From the NCBI RefSeq assembly GCF_900128955.1, contig NZ_FQTY01000001.1:451235-515234 (forward strand): DNA of 64,000 bases, in the 5' to 3' direction. The position numbers and the translations under genes are program-made. The DNA is from Tissierella praeacuta DSM 18095 (GTDB lineage: Bacteria > Bacillota > Clostridia > Tissierellales > Tissierellaceae). Of the stretch, positions 37,004-44,778 are shown one piece after another; the stretch's first letter is position 1; the number at the start of each line of letters is the position of its first letter. The notes under the pieces were generated by a model, which did not search any database, was not told the origin of the DNA, and saw only the letters and a program-made list of their open reading frames with translations.

Positions 37004-37654
37004 TTATATTTCTTTTGCTATTTTGACTCCTGAGCTAGTTCCTAATCTAGTAGCTCCAGCTTCTATCATTTTCTTTGCAGAATCTATATCTCTAACTCCT
37101 CCAGATGCCTTAACTTCTAGTTTATCTCCTACTATAGATTTCATAAGCTTCACATCATCTACAGTTGCTCCACCAGTGGAAAATCCTGTTGAAGTTTTTA
37201 CAAAATCAGCTCCAGCAATCATAGAAATTTCACAAGCTTTAATCTTTTCTTCATCTGTAAGTAAACAAGTTTCTATAATTACCTTAACTAATGCCTTGTC
37301 TTTAGCTGCTTTTACTACTTCTTCTATATCTTCTTTAACAAGTTCATAATTTTTTATTTTTAAAGCACCGATATTAATTACCATATCCACTTCATCAGCA
37401 CCATTTTTTATTGCATCCATAGTTTCAAATGCCTTAACTTCTTTAGTATTTGCACCTAATGGGAATCCTATAACAGTTGCTACCTTAACGTCAGAACTCC
37501 TTAATATATCCTTACATAATTTTACATAACAAGGATTTACACATACAGCTGCAAATTTATTTTCCATAGCTTCTTTACATAATTCTTCTATCATATCCTT
37601 TGTAGCATCTGGCTTTAACATAGTATGGTCTATCATTCCCAATATATTAGACAT
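37004..37654 (-). CDS. deoC: Deoxyribose-phosphate aldolase
   Basis: A 216-residue class I aldolase that splits 2-deoxyribose-5-phosphate into acetaldehyde and glyceraldehyde-3-phosphate. The Schiff-base lysine is Lys153 in VKTSTGF, and the family N-terminus [13 protein letters not shown] is clear. It follows pduL by 16 bp on the same strand. The pairing could link acetaldehyde-derived acetyl-CoA to acetyl phosphate, though no aldehyde dehydrogenase is nearby. Confidence 0.96.
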   Translation of the reverse strand: MSNILGMIDHTMLKPDATKDMIEELCKEAMENKFAAVCVNPCYVKLCKDILRSSDVKVATVIGFPLGANTKEVKAFETMDAIKNGADEVDMVINIGALKIKNYELVKEDIEEVVKAAKDKALVKVIIETCLLTDEEKIKACEISMIAGADFVKTSTGFSTGGATVDDVKLMKSIVGDKLEVKASGGVRDIDSAKKMIEAGATRLGTSSGVKIAKEI

Positions 37655-37670
37655 TAATTTCCCCTCCGAA

Positions 37671-38243
37671 TTATTTAATTAATTCAACTAAATCTCCATT
37701 TTTTACTCCTGCCGCATTACCTTCTTCTATATCAACATGCATTTCAAGAGCAAAGGATTCAGATACTCTAACTAATACATTATTGAATACCAAGCCTCTT
37801 TCTCCACCTACTTTTATATCTACAATGTCTTTATCAGCTACTCCAAATTCTTCTCCATCTTTAGTATGCATATGGATATGTCTTGCAGCTACTATTATTC
37901 CTTCTTCTATTTCAACTTCTCCCTTTGGTCCAATAAGTTTTGCTCCAGGAGTACCTTTTATATCACCTGAATTTCTAACAATTGGCTTTACTCCTAAAGA
38001 AAAGGCATCTGAAACTGATAATTCAAATTGAGTACTTGATCTAACAGGCCCTAATATTCTTACGCCTTTAATTGTACCCTTTGATCCTACTATATCTACC
38101 TTCTCTTCACAAGCATATTGTCCTGGCTGAGATAAATCTTTCATCTTTGTTAATTGATATCCTTCACCAAATAAAACATCTAAGTCCTTTTGGCTTAAAT
38201 GTATATGACGATTTGATAATGCTATTGGTAATTGTGTTTTCAT
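37671..38243 (-). CDS. pduL: Phosphate propanoyltransferase/phosphotransacetylase PduL
   Basis: A 190-residue PduL-type phosphotransacylase with the zinc-binding segments SNRHIHLS and AARHIHMH and the second domain ending in [11 protein letters not shown]. It interconverts acyl-CoA and acyl phosphate. Start ATG 38243 follows AGGAGGAATACAA. There is no microcompartment shell gene or encapsulation peptide evident, so it is likely the cell's ordinary phosphotransacetylase, fitting acetyl-CoA output from OrtAB. Confidence 0.92.
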   Translation of the reverse strand: MKTQLPIALSNRHIHLSQKDLDVLFGEGYQLTKMKDLSQPGQYACEEKVDIVGSKGTIKGVRILGPVRSSTQFELSVSDAFSLGVKPIVRNSGDIKGTPGAKLIGPKGEVEIEEGIIVAARHIHMHTKDGEEFGVADKDIVDIKVGGERGLVFNNVLVRVSESFALEMHVDIEEGNAAGVKNGDLVELIK

Positions 38244-38314
38244 TTGTATTCCTCCTAAATATAAGTTCAATATTATATAACCATTATAAATCTTTGTATA
38301 TGAAAAATCAAAGT

Positions 38315-39556
38315 TTATTCTAATAATCCCAAAATAGTTTCATAAAATCCTGGATATGAAATATTTATACATTGACTATTTTGAATTTTTGACATGCCTT
38401 TTATATTTAATGAAGCTATTGACAAAGCCATTGCAATCCTATGATCACCATAAGTATTTACAATAGCTGGACTTAATTCCTTTTTCCCATGTATAATCAA
38501 GCCATCTGGCAAAGCCTCTATATCAGCTCCCATTTTCTTCATTTCATTGACCATAGCTTGGATTCTATCTGTTTCTTTATATTTAAGTTCTTCTGCATTT
38601 TTAATTACTGTTGTTCCTTCTGCAAATGCAGCTGCTACGGCTATTATAGGAATTTCATCGATTAACCTTCCTATAATATTTTTATCCAATTCAATTCCTT
38701 TAATCGGAGCATAAGAAATATATATATCTCCTATAGGTTCATTATTGATACTTCTTACATTATCTATTTTAATATTGCCACCCATGGCTTTTATTACATC
38801 AATAATTCCAGTTCTTGTAGAGTTAATACCAACATCTTTTATGGTGATAGAAGAACCTTCCATAATAGTAGCTGCTACAATAAAAAATGCAGCAGAAGAA
38901 ATATCTCCTGGAACATAAATTTCTTTTCCCATAAATTTATCTTTGCCGAAGTATTCAAGCATTTTTTCAGTATGATCCCTAGTAATCTTTTTCTCTATAA
39001 CTTTAGTTTCTCCTTTACTATAAATAGAAGCTAGTAAAATGGCTGATTTAACTTGAGCACTTGCCATAGGCAATTCATATTTAATTCCTCGCAATTCATT
39101 TGAGGGCTCAATACTAATAGGAGGGTATTTGTCATTATATCCTTTAATATTTGCACCCATTTTAGTTAAAGGTATAATAATTCTATCCATGGGTCTTTTA
39201 CTCAAAGAAATATCTCCTATGAGAGTTGAAGAAAAGTTTTGTCCAACTAATATCCCAGCCAACAACCTCATTGTAGTACCTGAGTTACCACAATCAAGAG
39301 GCTTAAATGGTTTTTTTAAGCCGTGAATTCCATTGCCATTTATCTTGAGAATATTCTCCTTATCATCTATAACCATATCTACTCCCATTTCCCTAAAACA
39401 TTCAATTGTTCTTAGTGTATCTTCAGATAATAAAATATTTTTTATAATTGTTTCTCCTTTAGCAATAGAACCAAGCATTACAGCTCTATGGGAAATAGAT
39501 TTATCTCCAGGTGTTTTAATCTCACCTTTTAGAGTTTTTTTTCCTTCAATCTTCAA
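38315..39556 (-). CDS. aroA: 3-phosphoshikimate 1-carboxyvinyltransferase (EPSP synthase)
   Basis: A 413-residue enolpyruvyl transferase making EPSP from shikimate-3-phosphate and PEP. GDKSISHRAVMLGSIA at the N-terminus, NSGTTMRLL and the late YKETDRIQAM motif are intact. The start is TTG 39556, eight bases after GGGAG; GTG 39565 overlaps that SD. It is the last of an aroC-aroB-aroA order on the minus strand, with 15 bp to aroB. Confidence 0.96.
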   Translation of the reverse strand: MKIEGKKTLKGEIKTPGDKSISHRAVMLGSIAKGETIIKNILLSEDTLRTIECFREMGVDMVIDDKENILKINGNGIHGLKKPFKPLDCGNSGTTMRLLAGILVGQNFSSTLIGDISLSKRPMDRIIIPLTKMGANIKGYNDKYPPISIEPSNELRGIKYELPMASAQVKSAILLASIYSKGETKVIEKKITRDHTEKMLEYFGKDKFMGKEIYVPGDISSAAFFIVAATIMEGSSITIKDVGINSTRTGIIDVIKAMGGNIKIDNVRSINNEPIGDIYISYAPIKGIELDKNIIGRLIDEIPIIAVAAAFAEGTTVIKNAEELKYKETDRIQAMVNEMKKMGADIEALPDGLIIHGKKELSPAIVNTYGDHRIAMALSIASLNIKGMSKIQNSQCINISYPGFYETILGLLE

Positions 39557-39580
39557 ACTATACACTCCCTTAATATATAT

Positions 39581-40612
39581 CTATATTTTATAATCATTTA
39601 ATATAGCCTCTTCTATGAGCTTTTCCTCTACATCATAAAACAAATCAACTGTACCTCTTCCTGTAGGCAGAATAAATGAAATCTTTCCATCTCTATTCTT
39701 TTTATCATTTTTCATATATTCTATTAAAATTTTTATTTCAAAACTATTAAATATTGGTTGTTCTACCAAGGTATTCAATACTCCTATAATTTCATTATAG
39801 TATTCTTTGTCTATAAGTTTTTTTTGATATGCAATATTACTCTCATACATCATACCAAGTATAACTGCCTCACCATGATTATATTTTTCATATTTAAAAA
39901 AAGATTCAATGCTATGTCCTATAGTATGTCCAAGGTTTAATTTTTGTCGGAGACCTAGATCTAATTTATCTTTATCTACTATAGTAAATTTTATATCAAC
40001 TGATTTTTCTATTATGGTTGGAAGTATTCTCATGTCCCTATTATAAATCTTTTTAATATTTTTCTCTATATTTTTAAAAAAATTATAATCTTCAATTAAA
40101 CCATATTTTATTATTTCCCCAAGACCACAAGTAATTTCTTTTTCAGGTAAAGTATGAATAAATGAAGTATCAATTAAAGTCGTTAAGGGAAAATGAAAAG
40201 AACCTATAATATTTTTATGACCTTCAAAATCAATTCCAGTCTTACCTCCTATACTGCTATCTACCTGAGATAATAAAGTAGTTGGAATCTGAATATATTC
40301 AATCCCTCTTTTATATGTTGCTGCAGCAAAACCAGCCAAATCCCCAACTACTCCTCCACCTAGGCAGAATATCTTCCCATTTCTATCAATGTTTTTTTTA
40401 ATTAAAATTTTGTATATACTAGATAATTCTTCTAAATTCTTATTTATTTCACCTGAAGGAATTATATATATGTTTTCTCTCCCATTTAATACCTCATCTA
40501 TTTCATCTTTGTATAAATTATATACATTTCTATCAGTCACAAAAATAAAATCATCATTAATTATATATTGGTTTAGTTCCTTCCATATATTATCTACCAT
40601 CTTAAAGCCCAT
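39581..40612 (-). CDS. aroB: 3-dehydroquinate synthase
   Basis: A 343-residue NAD-dependent enzyme of the shikimate pathway. The glycine-rich GGGVVGDLAGFAAATYKRG and PTTLLSQVDSSIGGKTGID are signature segments; the zinc-binding HTIGH is present (LNLGHTIGHSIE). The start overlaps little with neighbours: aroC ends 4 bp upstream and its stop region supplies the SD AGAAGG, so the two are translationally coupled. Confidence 0.96.
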   Translation of the reverse strand: MGFKMVDNIWKELNQYIINDDFIFVTDRNVYNLYKDEIDEVLNGRENIYIIPSGEINKNLEELSSIYKILIKKNIDRNGKIFCLGGGVVGDLAGFAAATYKRGIEYIQIPTTLLSQVDSSIGGKTGIDFEGHKNIIGSFHFPLTTLIDTSFIHTLPEKEITCGLGEIIKYGLIEDYNFFKNIEKNIKKIYNRDMRILPTIIEKSVDIKFTIVDKDKLDLGLRQKLNLGHTIGHSIESFFKYEKYNHGEAVILGMMYESNIAYQKKLIDKEYYNEIIGVLNTLVEQPIFNSFEIKILIEYMKNDKKNRDGKISFILPTGRGTVDLFYDVEEKLIEEAILNDYKI

Positions 40613-40616
40613 ATTA

Positions 40617-41738
40617 TTACCTTCTTTCTAAATACTTAAGATAATTATAGTAATTTATCTTAGTTTCTTCTAAAAAATCTCCTCCAAACTTTTTAATTAT
40701 TTCATCTGCTAATATATATGCTATCATAGATTCAGCAACTATACTAGCAGAGGGGACTGCACATACGTCTGACCTTTCAAATTGTGCTGTCTTTTTTTCC
40801 TTAGTTACTATGTCTACAGTTTCTAAGGGTTTTCTAAGAGTAGGTATTGGTTTCATAATAGCTCGTATAACTATATCCTCTCCATTTGAAATGCCTGATT
40901 CTATACCTCCTGCATTATTGGTTCTTCTCCTATATTTATTATCATAGAAAATCTCATCATGAAAATTTGATCCTAAAGTTGATGCTGCAATACTTCCTAG
41001 TCCAAATTCTACTCCTTTTATTCCTTGTATACTAATACAGGCTGCTGCAAGTCTTCCATCAAGTTTTGTATCCCAATTTATATGACTTCCTAATCCTATG
41101 GGAGGATCTTTAACTATAACCTCTATAATCCCTCCTAAAGTATCTCCTTCATCCTTTGCTTTTTGGATTCTTTTTATGATTTTTTCCTCTGACTCTTTAT
41201 CTACTACCCTAATACTTGATTCATCAGCCCTAATTAACTCTTCATGTTTTAATCCATTATAATAGTTTATATCTGAATTTATCCCACCAATATTTATAAC
41301 ATGACTATAGATATTTATATGGAATTCCTTCAATAAAAGTTTACAAATACTTCCCAATGCCACCCTCATAGCTGTTTCTCTTGCCGATGCTCTTTCAAGT
41401 ATATTCCGTCCACCTTTTTGATTATATTTAAGTGCACCTACTAAATCTCCATGACCTGGTCTTGGTTTAGTAACTTCTACTAATTCAATATTTGTACCTT
41501 TGTTTTTAATAGATATGGTAATTGGACTACCTGTAGTAAAACCCTTACTTACACCAGATAATATACTTATTTCATCATTTTCTAATTCCATTCTAATAGA
41601 TCTGCCAAATCCCTTCTGTCTTCTTTTTAGCTGTTCATTTATATAGCTTATATCTAGACATAGGTTGGCAGGTATTCCATCTATTATTCCTGTAAGAGAT
41701 TGACCATGGGATTCACCGCCTGTTAAAAATCTTATCAT
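40617..41738 (-). CDS. aroC: Chorismate synthase
   Basis: A 373-residue enzyme that converts EPSP to chorismate using reduced FMN. GGESHGQSLTGIIDGIP at the N-terminus, the RPGHGDL stretch and SARETAMRVALG in the middle are diagnostic. It is first of the aroC-aroB-aroA cluster. Its SD is AGGAGGGG. Genes aroD, aroE and aroK are not in the window. Confidence 0.97.
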   Translation of the reverse strand: MIRFLTGGESHGQSLTGIIDGIPANLCLDISYINEQLKRRQKGFGRSIRMELENDEISILSGVSKGFTTGSPITISIKNKGTNIELVEVTKPRPGHGDLVGALKYNQKGGRNILERASARETAMRVALGSICKLLLKEFHINIYSHVINIGGINSDINYYNGLKHEELIRADESSIRVVDKESEEKIIKRIQKAKDEGDTLGGIIEVIVKDPPIGLGSHINWDTKLDGRLAAACISIQGIKGVEFGLGSIAASTLGSNFHDEIFYDNKYRRRTNNAGGIESGISNGEDIVIRAIMKPIPTLRKPLETVDIVTKEKKTAQFERSDVCAVPSASIVAESMIAYILADEIIKKFGGDFLEETKINYYNYLKYLERR

Positions 41739-41762
41739 TTTTTACCCCTCCTATTATGTAAA

Positions 41763-41790
41763 AGACTTCTACCTGTGAAGGTAGAAGTCT
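41763..41790 (-). terminator. Terminator of the flavoprotein/folT transcription unit
   Basis: Perfect 12-bp stem (41763-41774 with 41779-41790) and GTGA-type 4-nt loop, followed on the minus strand by TTTTAC. It covers the stop codon of the flavoprotein gene and separates it from aroC. Confidence 0.75.
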
Positions 41791-42362
41791 CTTATGCTCC
41801 AAATGTTTTTACCTATTTTATATAATTCATCTTTAACATCTAATCTTTTTTCTATAGGTTCTTTATCTGTATTAGATATAAAGTAATTCCCTTTATATTT
41901 TGCATTTATAGATCTAAAAAAGTAGTCCATAACTGGAATAGCCCCATCAAACTGATTATTAGAAAAAGGTGCCCCTCCTGTAGCTAAAAATACACCTACT
42001 CTATCTTCCGTTTGTTTGTATTTTTTACCTATAGAATATTTTAATGACCAATATTTTTGACATCTATCAATCATATTTTTCGTTAGTCCATTTACAGAAT
42101 TAAAATATATGGGGGCTGCAAGTATTATTATATCACTATTATCAAAATCTTTATAAATAGTTTCCATATCATCTTTGTTTGCACAAGCCTCTGTCTTCCC
42201 ACAATAATCGCATCCCGTACATGGATTTATTTTTTTATCCATTAAATATATTTTATTGATTTCATAATCATTCTCTTCAATTCCATTTAATAAATAATCT
42301 ATTAAATTATCTGTATTTTTTCCTTTTCTAGGGCTACCCATTAAAGCTAATACTTTTTTCAT
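41769..42362 (-). CDS. Iron-sulfur flavoprotein-like FMN oxidoreductase
   Basis: A 197-residue flavodoxin-fold protein. The N-terminal phosphate loop is MGSPRKGKNTDNLID. The compact cysteine motif C-x2-C-x2-C-x5-C in NPCTGCDYCGKTEAC matches the [4Fe-4S] motif of iron-sulfur flavoproteins (Isf family). Such proteins pass electrons between low-potential carriers and O2, H2O2 or quinone-type acceptors. It lies 9 bp after folT and ends at a terminator, so it is probably under the same folate riboswitch; a link to folate metabolism is only inference. Confidence 0.8.
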   Translation of the reverse strand: MKKVLALMGSPRKGKNTDNLIDYLLNGIEENDYEINKIYLMDKKINPCTGCDYCGKTEACANKDDMETIYKDFDNSDIIILAAPIYFNSVNGLTKNMIDRCQKYWSLKYSIGKKYKQTEDRVGVFLATGGAPFSNNQFDGAIPVMDYFFRSINAKYKGNYFISNTDKEPIEKRLDVKDELYKIGKNIWSIRDFYLHR

Positions 42363-42371
42363 TTAGACCTC

Positions 42372-42923
42372 CTATACTGTTACCATTCCTCTAAGATGCT
42401 TTATTAAAGTTGTAGTAATAAAGCTTTGAATTGGTATATTAACTAAAGCAGATAAGGCTCTACCTGGAAGCAATACCATAAATCCCTTTCCAAATAAATT
42501 TGATAACCAGTAAGTGTTCAATCCTAATGATATAAATAAAATGCAAGCACTAACTATAATAGTTATATTGCCCAATGAAAAAGGATTCCCACCTTTTACT
42601 TTAGTTTTAAAATAAATTCCTAAAATACCTGGTATTACACCCCATAATATAGAACTTAATGTAAAACCAGGGTGAATAGATGGTCCTTGAAGATTTACCA
42701 TAACTCCAATTAAATCAGCAGCTAGTCCACTTATACCTCCAACTACTGGTCCAAATAACAATCCACTTATCATTAGAGGTATCTCTCCAAAGCTTATCCT
42801 TAAAGTAGGCAAGCCTGCCAATGGAACCATAATAGCTAAAAATCTTGTAAGAACTATAGATATAGATGTCAAAAAACCAGCATATACCAATGTTCTCGTG
42901 TTCATTACCTTACTTTTATTCAT
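42372..42923 (-). CDS. folT: Folate ECF transporter substrate-binding component FolT
   Basis: A 183-residue S component with about six membrane helices, starting with a short polar tail then LVYAGFLTSISIVLTRFL. The segment LRISFGEIPLMISGLLFGPVVGG is typical of FolT-type S components. The tetrahydrofolate riboswitch directly upstream fixes folate as the likely substrate. The shared energising ECF module is encoded elsewhere. Confidence 0.9.
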   Translation of the reverse strand: MNKSKVMNTRTLVYAGFLTSISIVLTRFLAIMVPLAGLPTLRISFGEIPLMISGLLFGPVVGGISGLAADLIGVMVNLQGPSIHPGFTLSSILWGVIPGILGIYFKTKVKGGNPFSLGNITIIVSACILFISLGLNTYWLSNLFGKGFMVLLPGRALSALVNIPIQSFITTTLIKHLRGMVTV

Positions 42924-42946
42924 TTTTATCCTCCTTTCTTTTGTTA

Positions 42947-43083
42947 GTGACAGGCAACTGTCACATCAAAGATAAGAGGTTTCTTTAATGATCCAGCGGA
43001 CGCGGTAAAGAATCGCAGAATTATTTCCTTCGTTTAAGGGCAACTTCCCATCCCTTAACACTTGACGCTCTTTACCTACTCTG
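42947..43083 (-). promoter_or_regulatory. Tetrahydrofolate riboswitch (folT leader) with downstream hairpin
   Basis: The aptamer occupies about 42994-43083 on the minus strand. Its outer helix pairs GGTAAAG with CTTTACC, and an inner stem pairs TTAAGGG with CCCTTAA. Conserved joining sequences GCGTCAAGTG, ACGAAGG and GCGTCCGCTG match the folT-type THF riboswitch consensus. A 7-bp hairpin (42947-42964, GTGACAG/CTGTCAC) follows, then AGGAGG before the folT ATG. The position suggests control of translation start; a partial anti-SD (AACCTCTT) lies at about 42974-42981. Confidence 0.88.
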
Positions 43084-43100
43084 TCTTACTAACAATATCA

Positions 43101-43718
43101 TTATACATCAATATCCTTATTAAGTAAATCATTATTGCTCCTTTTCCTCATATATTCAGTTAAGTTATATGAACCAATAATAGAGGCAATAATAAACGAA
43201 ATTATAGACATTATTCTATAATATAATGGATAAGTAGAAAAATAAGAAATCATATAAAATATAATTGATAGAGTATATAATTTAAATATCTTATCCTTAC
43301 TTAAAAAATTAAAACTATTTTTCAATTCTGATTTTTTTTCATAGTATCTATCTATAATATAATCTTCTATATCTTCATTGGAAGATATAACCTTTTCTTC
43401 TTCAAGCTTTATTCTATATTCATTCTTAATAGCTTCTATCCTTTTATACTTATTTCTTAGAATAGCCTTTTTTATATATATACTCATAACTATAGCTATA
43501 AAAAGAGAAATACTTAGGGAGATAATAAAACTCTCTATTAATTTATTCAATATTAAAATAAAAAAAATTAAAATAATTATTCCTATAGCTATTTTATCTA
43601 AAATATCCGCCCTAACAGTCTTACCATTTTTCATTTGTTTGGTATAAAAATTATCCAATACTCTTTGTTTCTCCCTTTCCCTACGATTTCCTTTTAAATA
43701 ATTTAAAACTCTTTTCAT
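43101..43718 (-). CDS. Membrane protein of unknown function next to Lit
   Basis: A 205-residue protein that I do not recognise. It has a basic N-terminus, two close membrane helices (about residues 43-60 and 64-84), a charged, possibly helical region (85-140) and two more hydrophobic segments (about 147-185). The start lies inside the end of the Lit-like gene (38-bp overlap), so the two are translationally coupled and likely work together. Low complexity I/K/Y-rich composition matches the host. No catalytic motif was seen. Confidence 0.75.
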   Translation of the reverse strand: MKRVLNYLKGNRREREKQRVLDNFYTKQMKNGKTVRADILDKIAIGIIILIFFILILNKLIESFIISLSISLFIAIVMSIYIKKAILRNKYKRIEAIKNEYRIKLEEEKVISSNEDIEDYIIDRYYEKKSELKNSFNFLSKDKIFKLYTLSIIFYMISYFSTYPLYYRIMSIISFIIASIIGSYNLTEYMRKRSNNDLLNKDIDV

Positions 43719-44352
43719 TCTCTAGCCACCTTTCCCTAGTAATAAGATATCCTATGGTCTGTATTATTGCCATAAAACTAAGAAAAGATAATATAATATT
43801 AGTTGTTATATTAATAAAAAACTCTTCTGGGAAAAGTTGTATCAATAAATCTCTTTGCGGATCTAATTGCCAAAAATTATTCCTAAAAAAAACATAATGA
43901 AAATAGGTAAAATACTTGCTAAAATCAAAATATATCATAATTGCAATAACTCCTACTAATATCCAATTAATAAATAAACTTTTATATAAAAACATCCCTA
44001 ATATATTTTTTTCACTTTTAACAATAAATAAAATTATTATAGAAATGGATAATATAATACATATATATTTTAATACAAATCCTCTTCTGAATAGTCCTCT
44101 TACATCTTTCATATGCCATATTTCTTTTATATTGAAATTTGATTCTAAAACTTGAATATCTACCTCTCCTTTTAAATAATCTAATAAATCTTTTGTTATC
44201 TGACCTAATTCCTCTAAATTCTTCCCCGTTATTTCCACTACATTATAATTGGAATATGTCTCAATATATTGCTGAAAATCAAAGGCATTTTTTTCTACTG
44301 CTGTTAGAAGACAAAGTAAAGATAATGATAAAAATAAAATTACTTTCTTCAA
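43681..44352 (-). CDS. Lit-like lipoprotein intramolecular transacylase (DUF1461/TIGR01906)
   Basis: A 223-residue integral membrane protein with helices at about residues 3-18, 92-112, 118-140 and 185-210. The layout and the segments HMKDVRGLF, FHYVFFRNNFW and a later LFPEEFF fit the DUF1461 family. Members of that family in Enterococcus and Bacillus (Lit) move an acyl chain within lipoproteins to give lyso-form lipoproteins and reduce TLR2 recognition. The histidines in these segments are the likely key residues. It overlaps a membrane protein gene downstream. The assignment is from motifs remembered, not from a search. Confidence 0.75.
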   Translation of the reverse strand: MKKVILFLSLSLLCLLTAVEKNAFDFQQYIETYSNYNVVEITGKNLEELGQITKDLLDYLKGEVDIQVLESNFNIKEIWHMKDVRGLFRRGFVLKYICIILSISIIILFIVKSEKNILGMFLYKSLFINWILVGVIAIMIYFDFSKYFTYFHYVFFRNNFWQLDPQRDLLIQLFPEEFFINITTNIILSFLSFMAIIQTIGYLITRERWLENEKSFKLFKRKS

Positions 44353-44388
44353 AATAAGCCCACCTCAATAATTATTTTTTCTTAATTT

Positions 44389-44424
44389 AAAAGGATTGAA
44401 GAAATATAATTCTCCAACCCTTTT
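44389..44424 (-). terminator. Terminator-like hairpin after the 57-residue gene
   Basis: 15-nt arms (44389-44403 and 44410-44424) pairing with two G-U pairs in minus-strand RNA and a 6-nt loop. The right arm ends in TTTT, followed by AAATTAAG, so termination strength is uncertain. Confidence 0.5.
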
Positions 44425-44428
44425 AAAA

Positions 44429-44602
44429 CTATGCCATAGCTTTTTCTAGTTTATCTAAATATTTAATTGGAAAAACTCTAAGTAATTCCTTATATTGTTC
44501 TACTGATAATCCTTGAACAGTAGTATATATTTGAATCTTTGTATCTAAGTCTGCAGCTATAAATCTCTCTTTTATTTCTTGAAAAGTATCATTTGTTTCC
44601 AT
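44429..44602 (-). CDS. Small 57-residue protein of unknown function
   Basis: A short but convincing gene: ATG 44602 is preceded by AGGAGG at a good distance, and the frame is open for 57 codons before TAG. The product begins METNDTFQEIKERF and ends LDKLEKAMA. It is soluble, rich in charged residues and probably fully helical, with no cysteine or membrane segment. It lies alone between the Lit-like gene and the divergent molybdenum hydroxylase operon, and ends in a hairpin. I recognise no family. Confidence 0.75.
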   Translation of the reverse strand: METNDTFQEIKERFIAADLDTKIQIYTTVQGLSVEQYKELLRVFPIKYLDKLEKAMA

Positions 44603-44713
44603 GATTTTTCCTCCTTCTTATGACCTTATACTTATTATGTTAAATACTTATTCTTTTATACAGTTGAACTTAAATCTTTTAGTTATATCTTCTAAACTCT
44701 ATATATTCTCATA

Positions 44714-44743
44714 TTGAATACTAAATATTTATATGGAAATAAT
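44714..44743 (+). promoter_or_regulatory. Weak candidate promoter of the molybdenum hydroxylase operon
   Basis: TTGAAT (44714-44719) and AATAAT (44738-44743) with an 18-bp spacer, 36 bp upstream of the first gene. The sequence is AT-rich, so chance is a fair explanation. No riboswitch, -24/-12 element or clear operator was seen in 44603-44778. Confidence 0.3.
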
Positions 44744-44778
44744 AATTTTTATAATAATTAAAAAAAGGAGAAAAACCT

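Noticed and set aside
42947..42964. GTGACAG/CTGTCAC hairpin as an intrinsic terminator before folT
   Set aside because: No T-run follows; the sequence downstream is the folT SD, so a role in the expression platform of the riboswitch is more plausible.
44603..44778. Purine riboswitch or T-box upstream of the molybdenum hydroxylase genes
   Set aside because: No conserved riboswitch core, no paired stems of note and no terminator; only a weak promoter-like match is visible.
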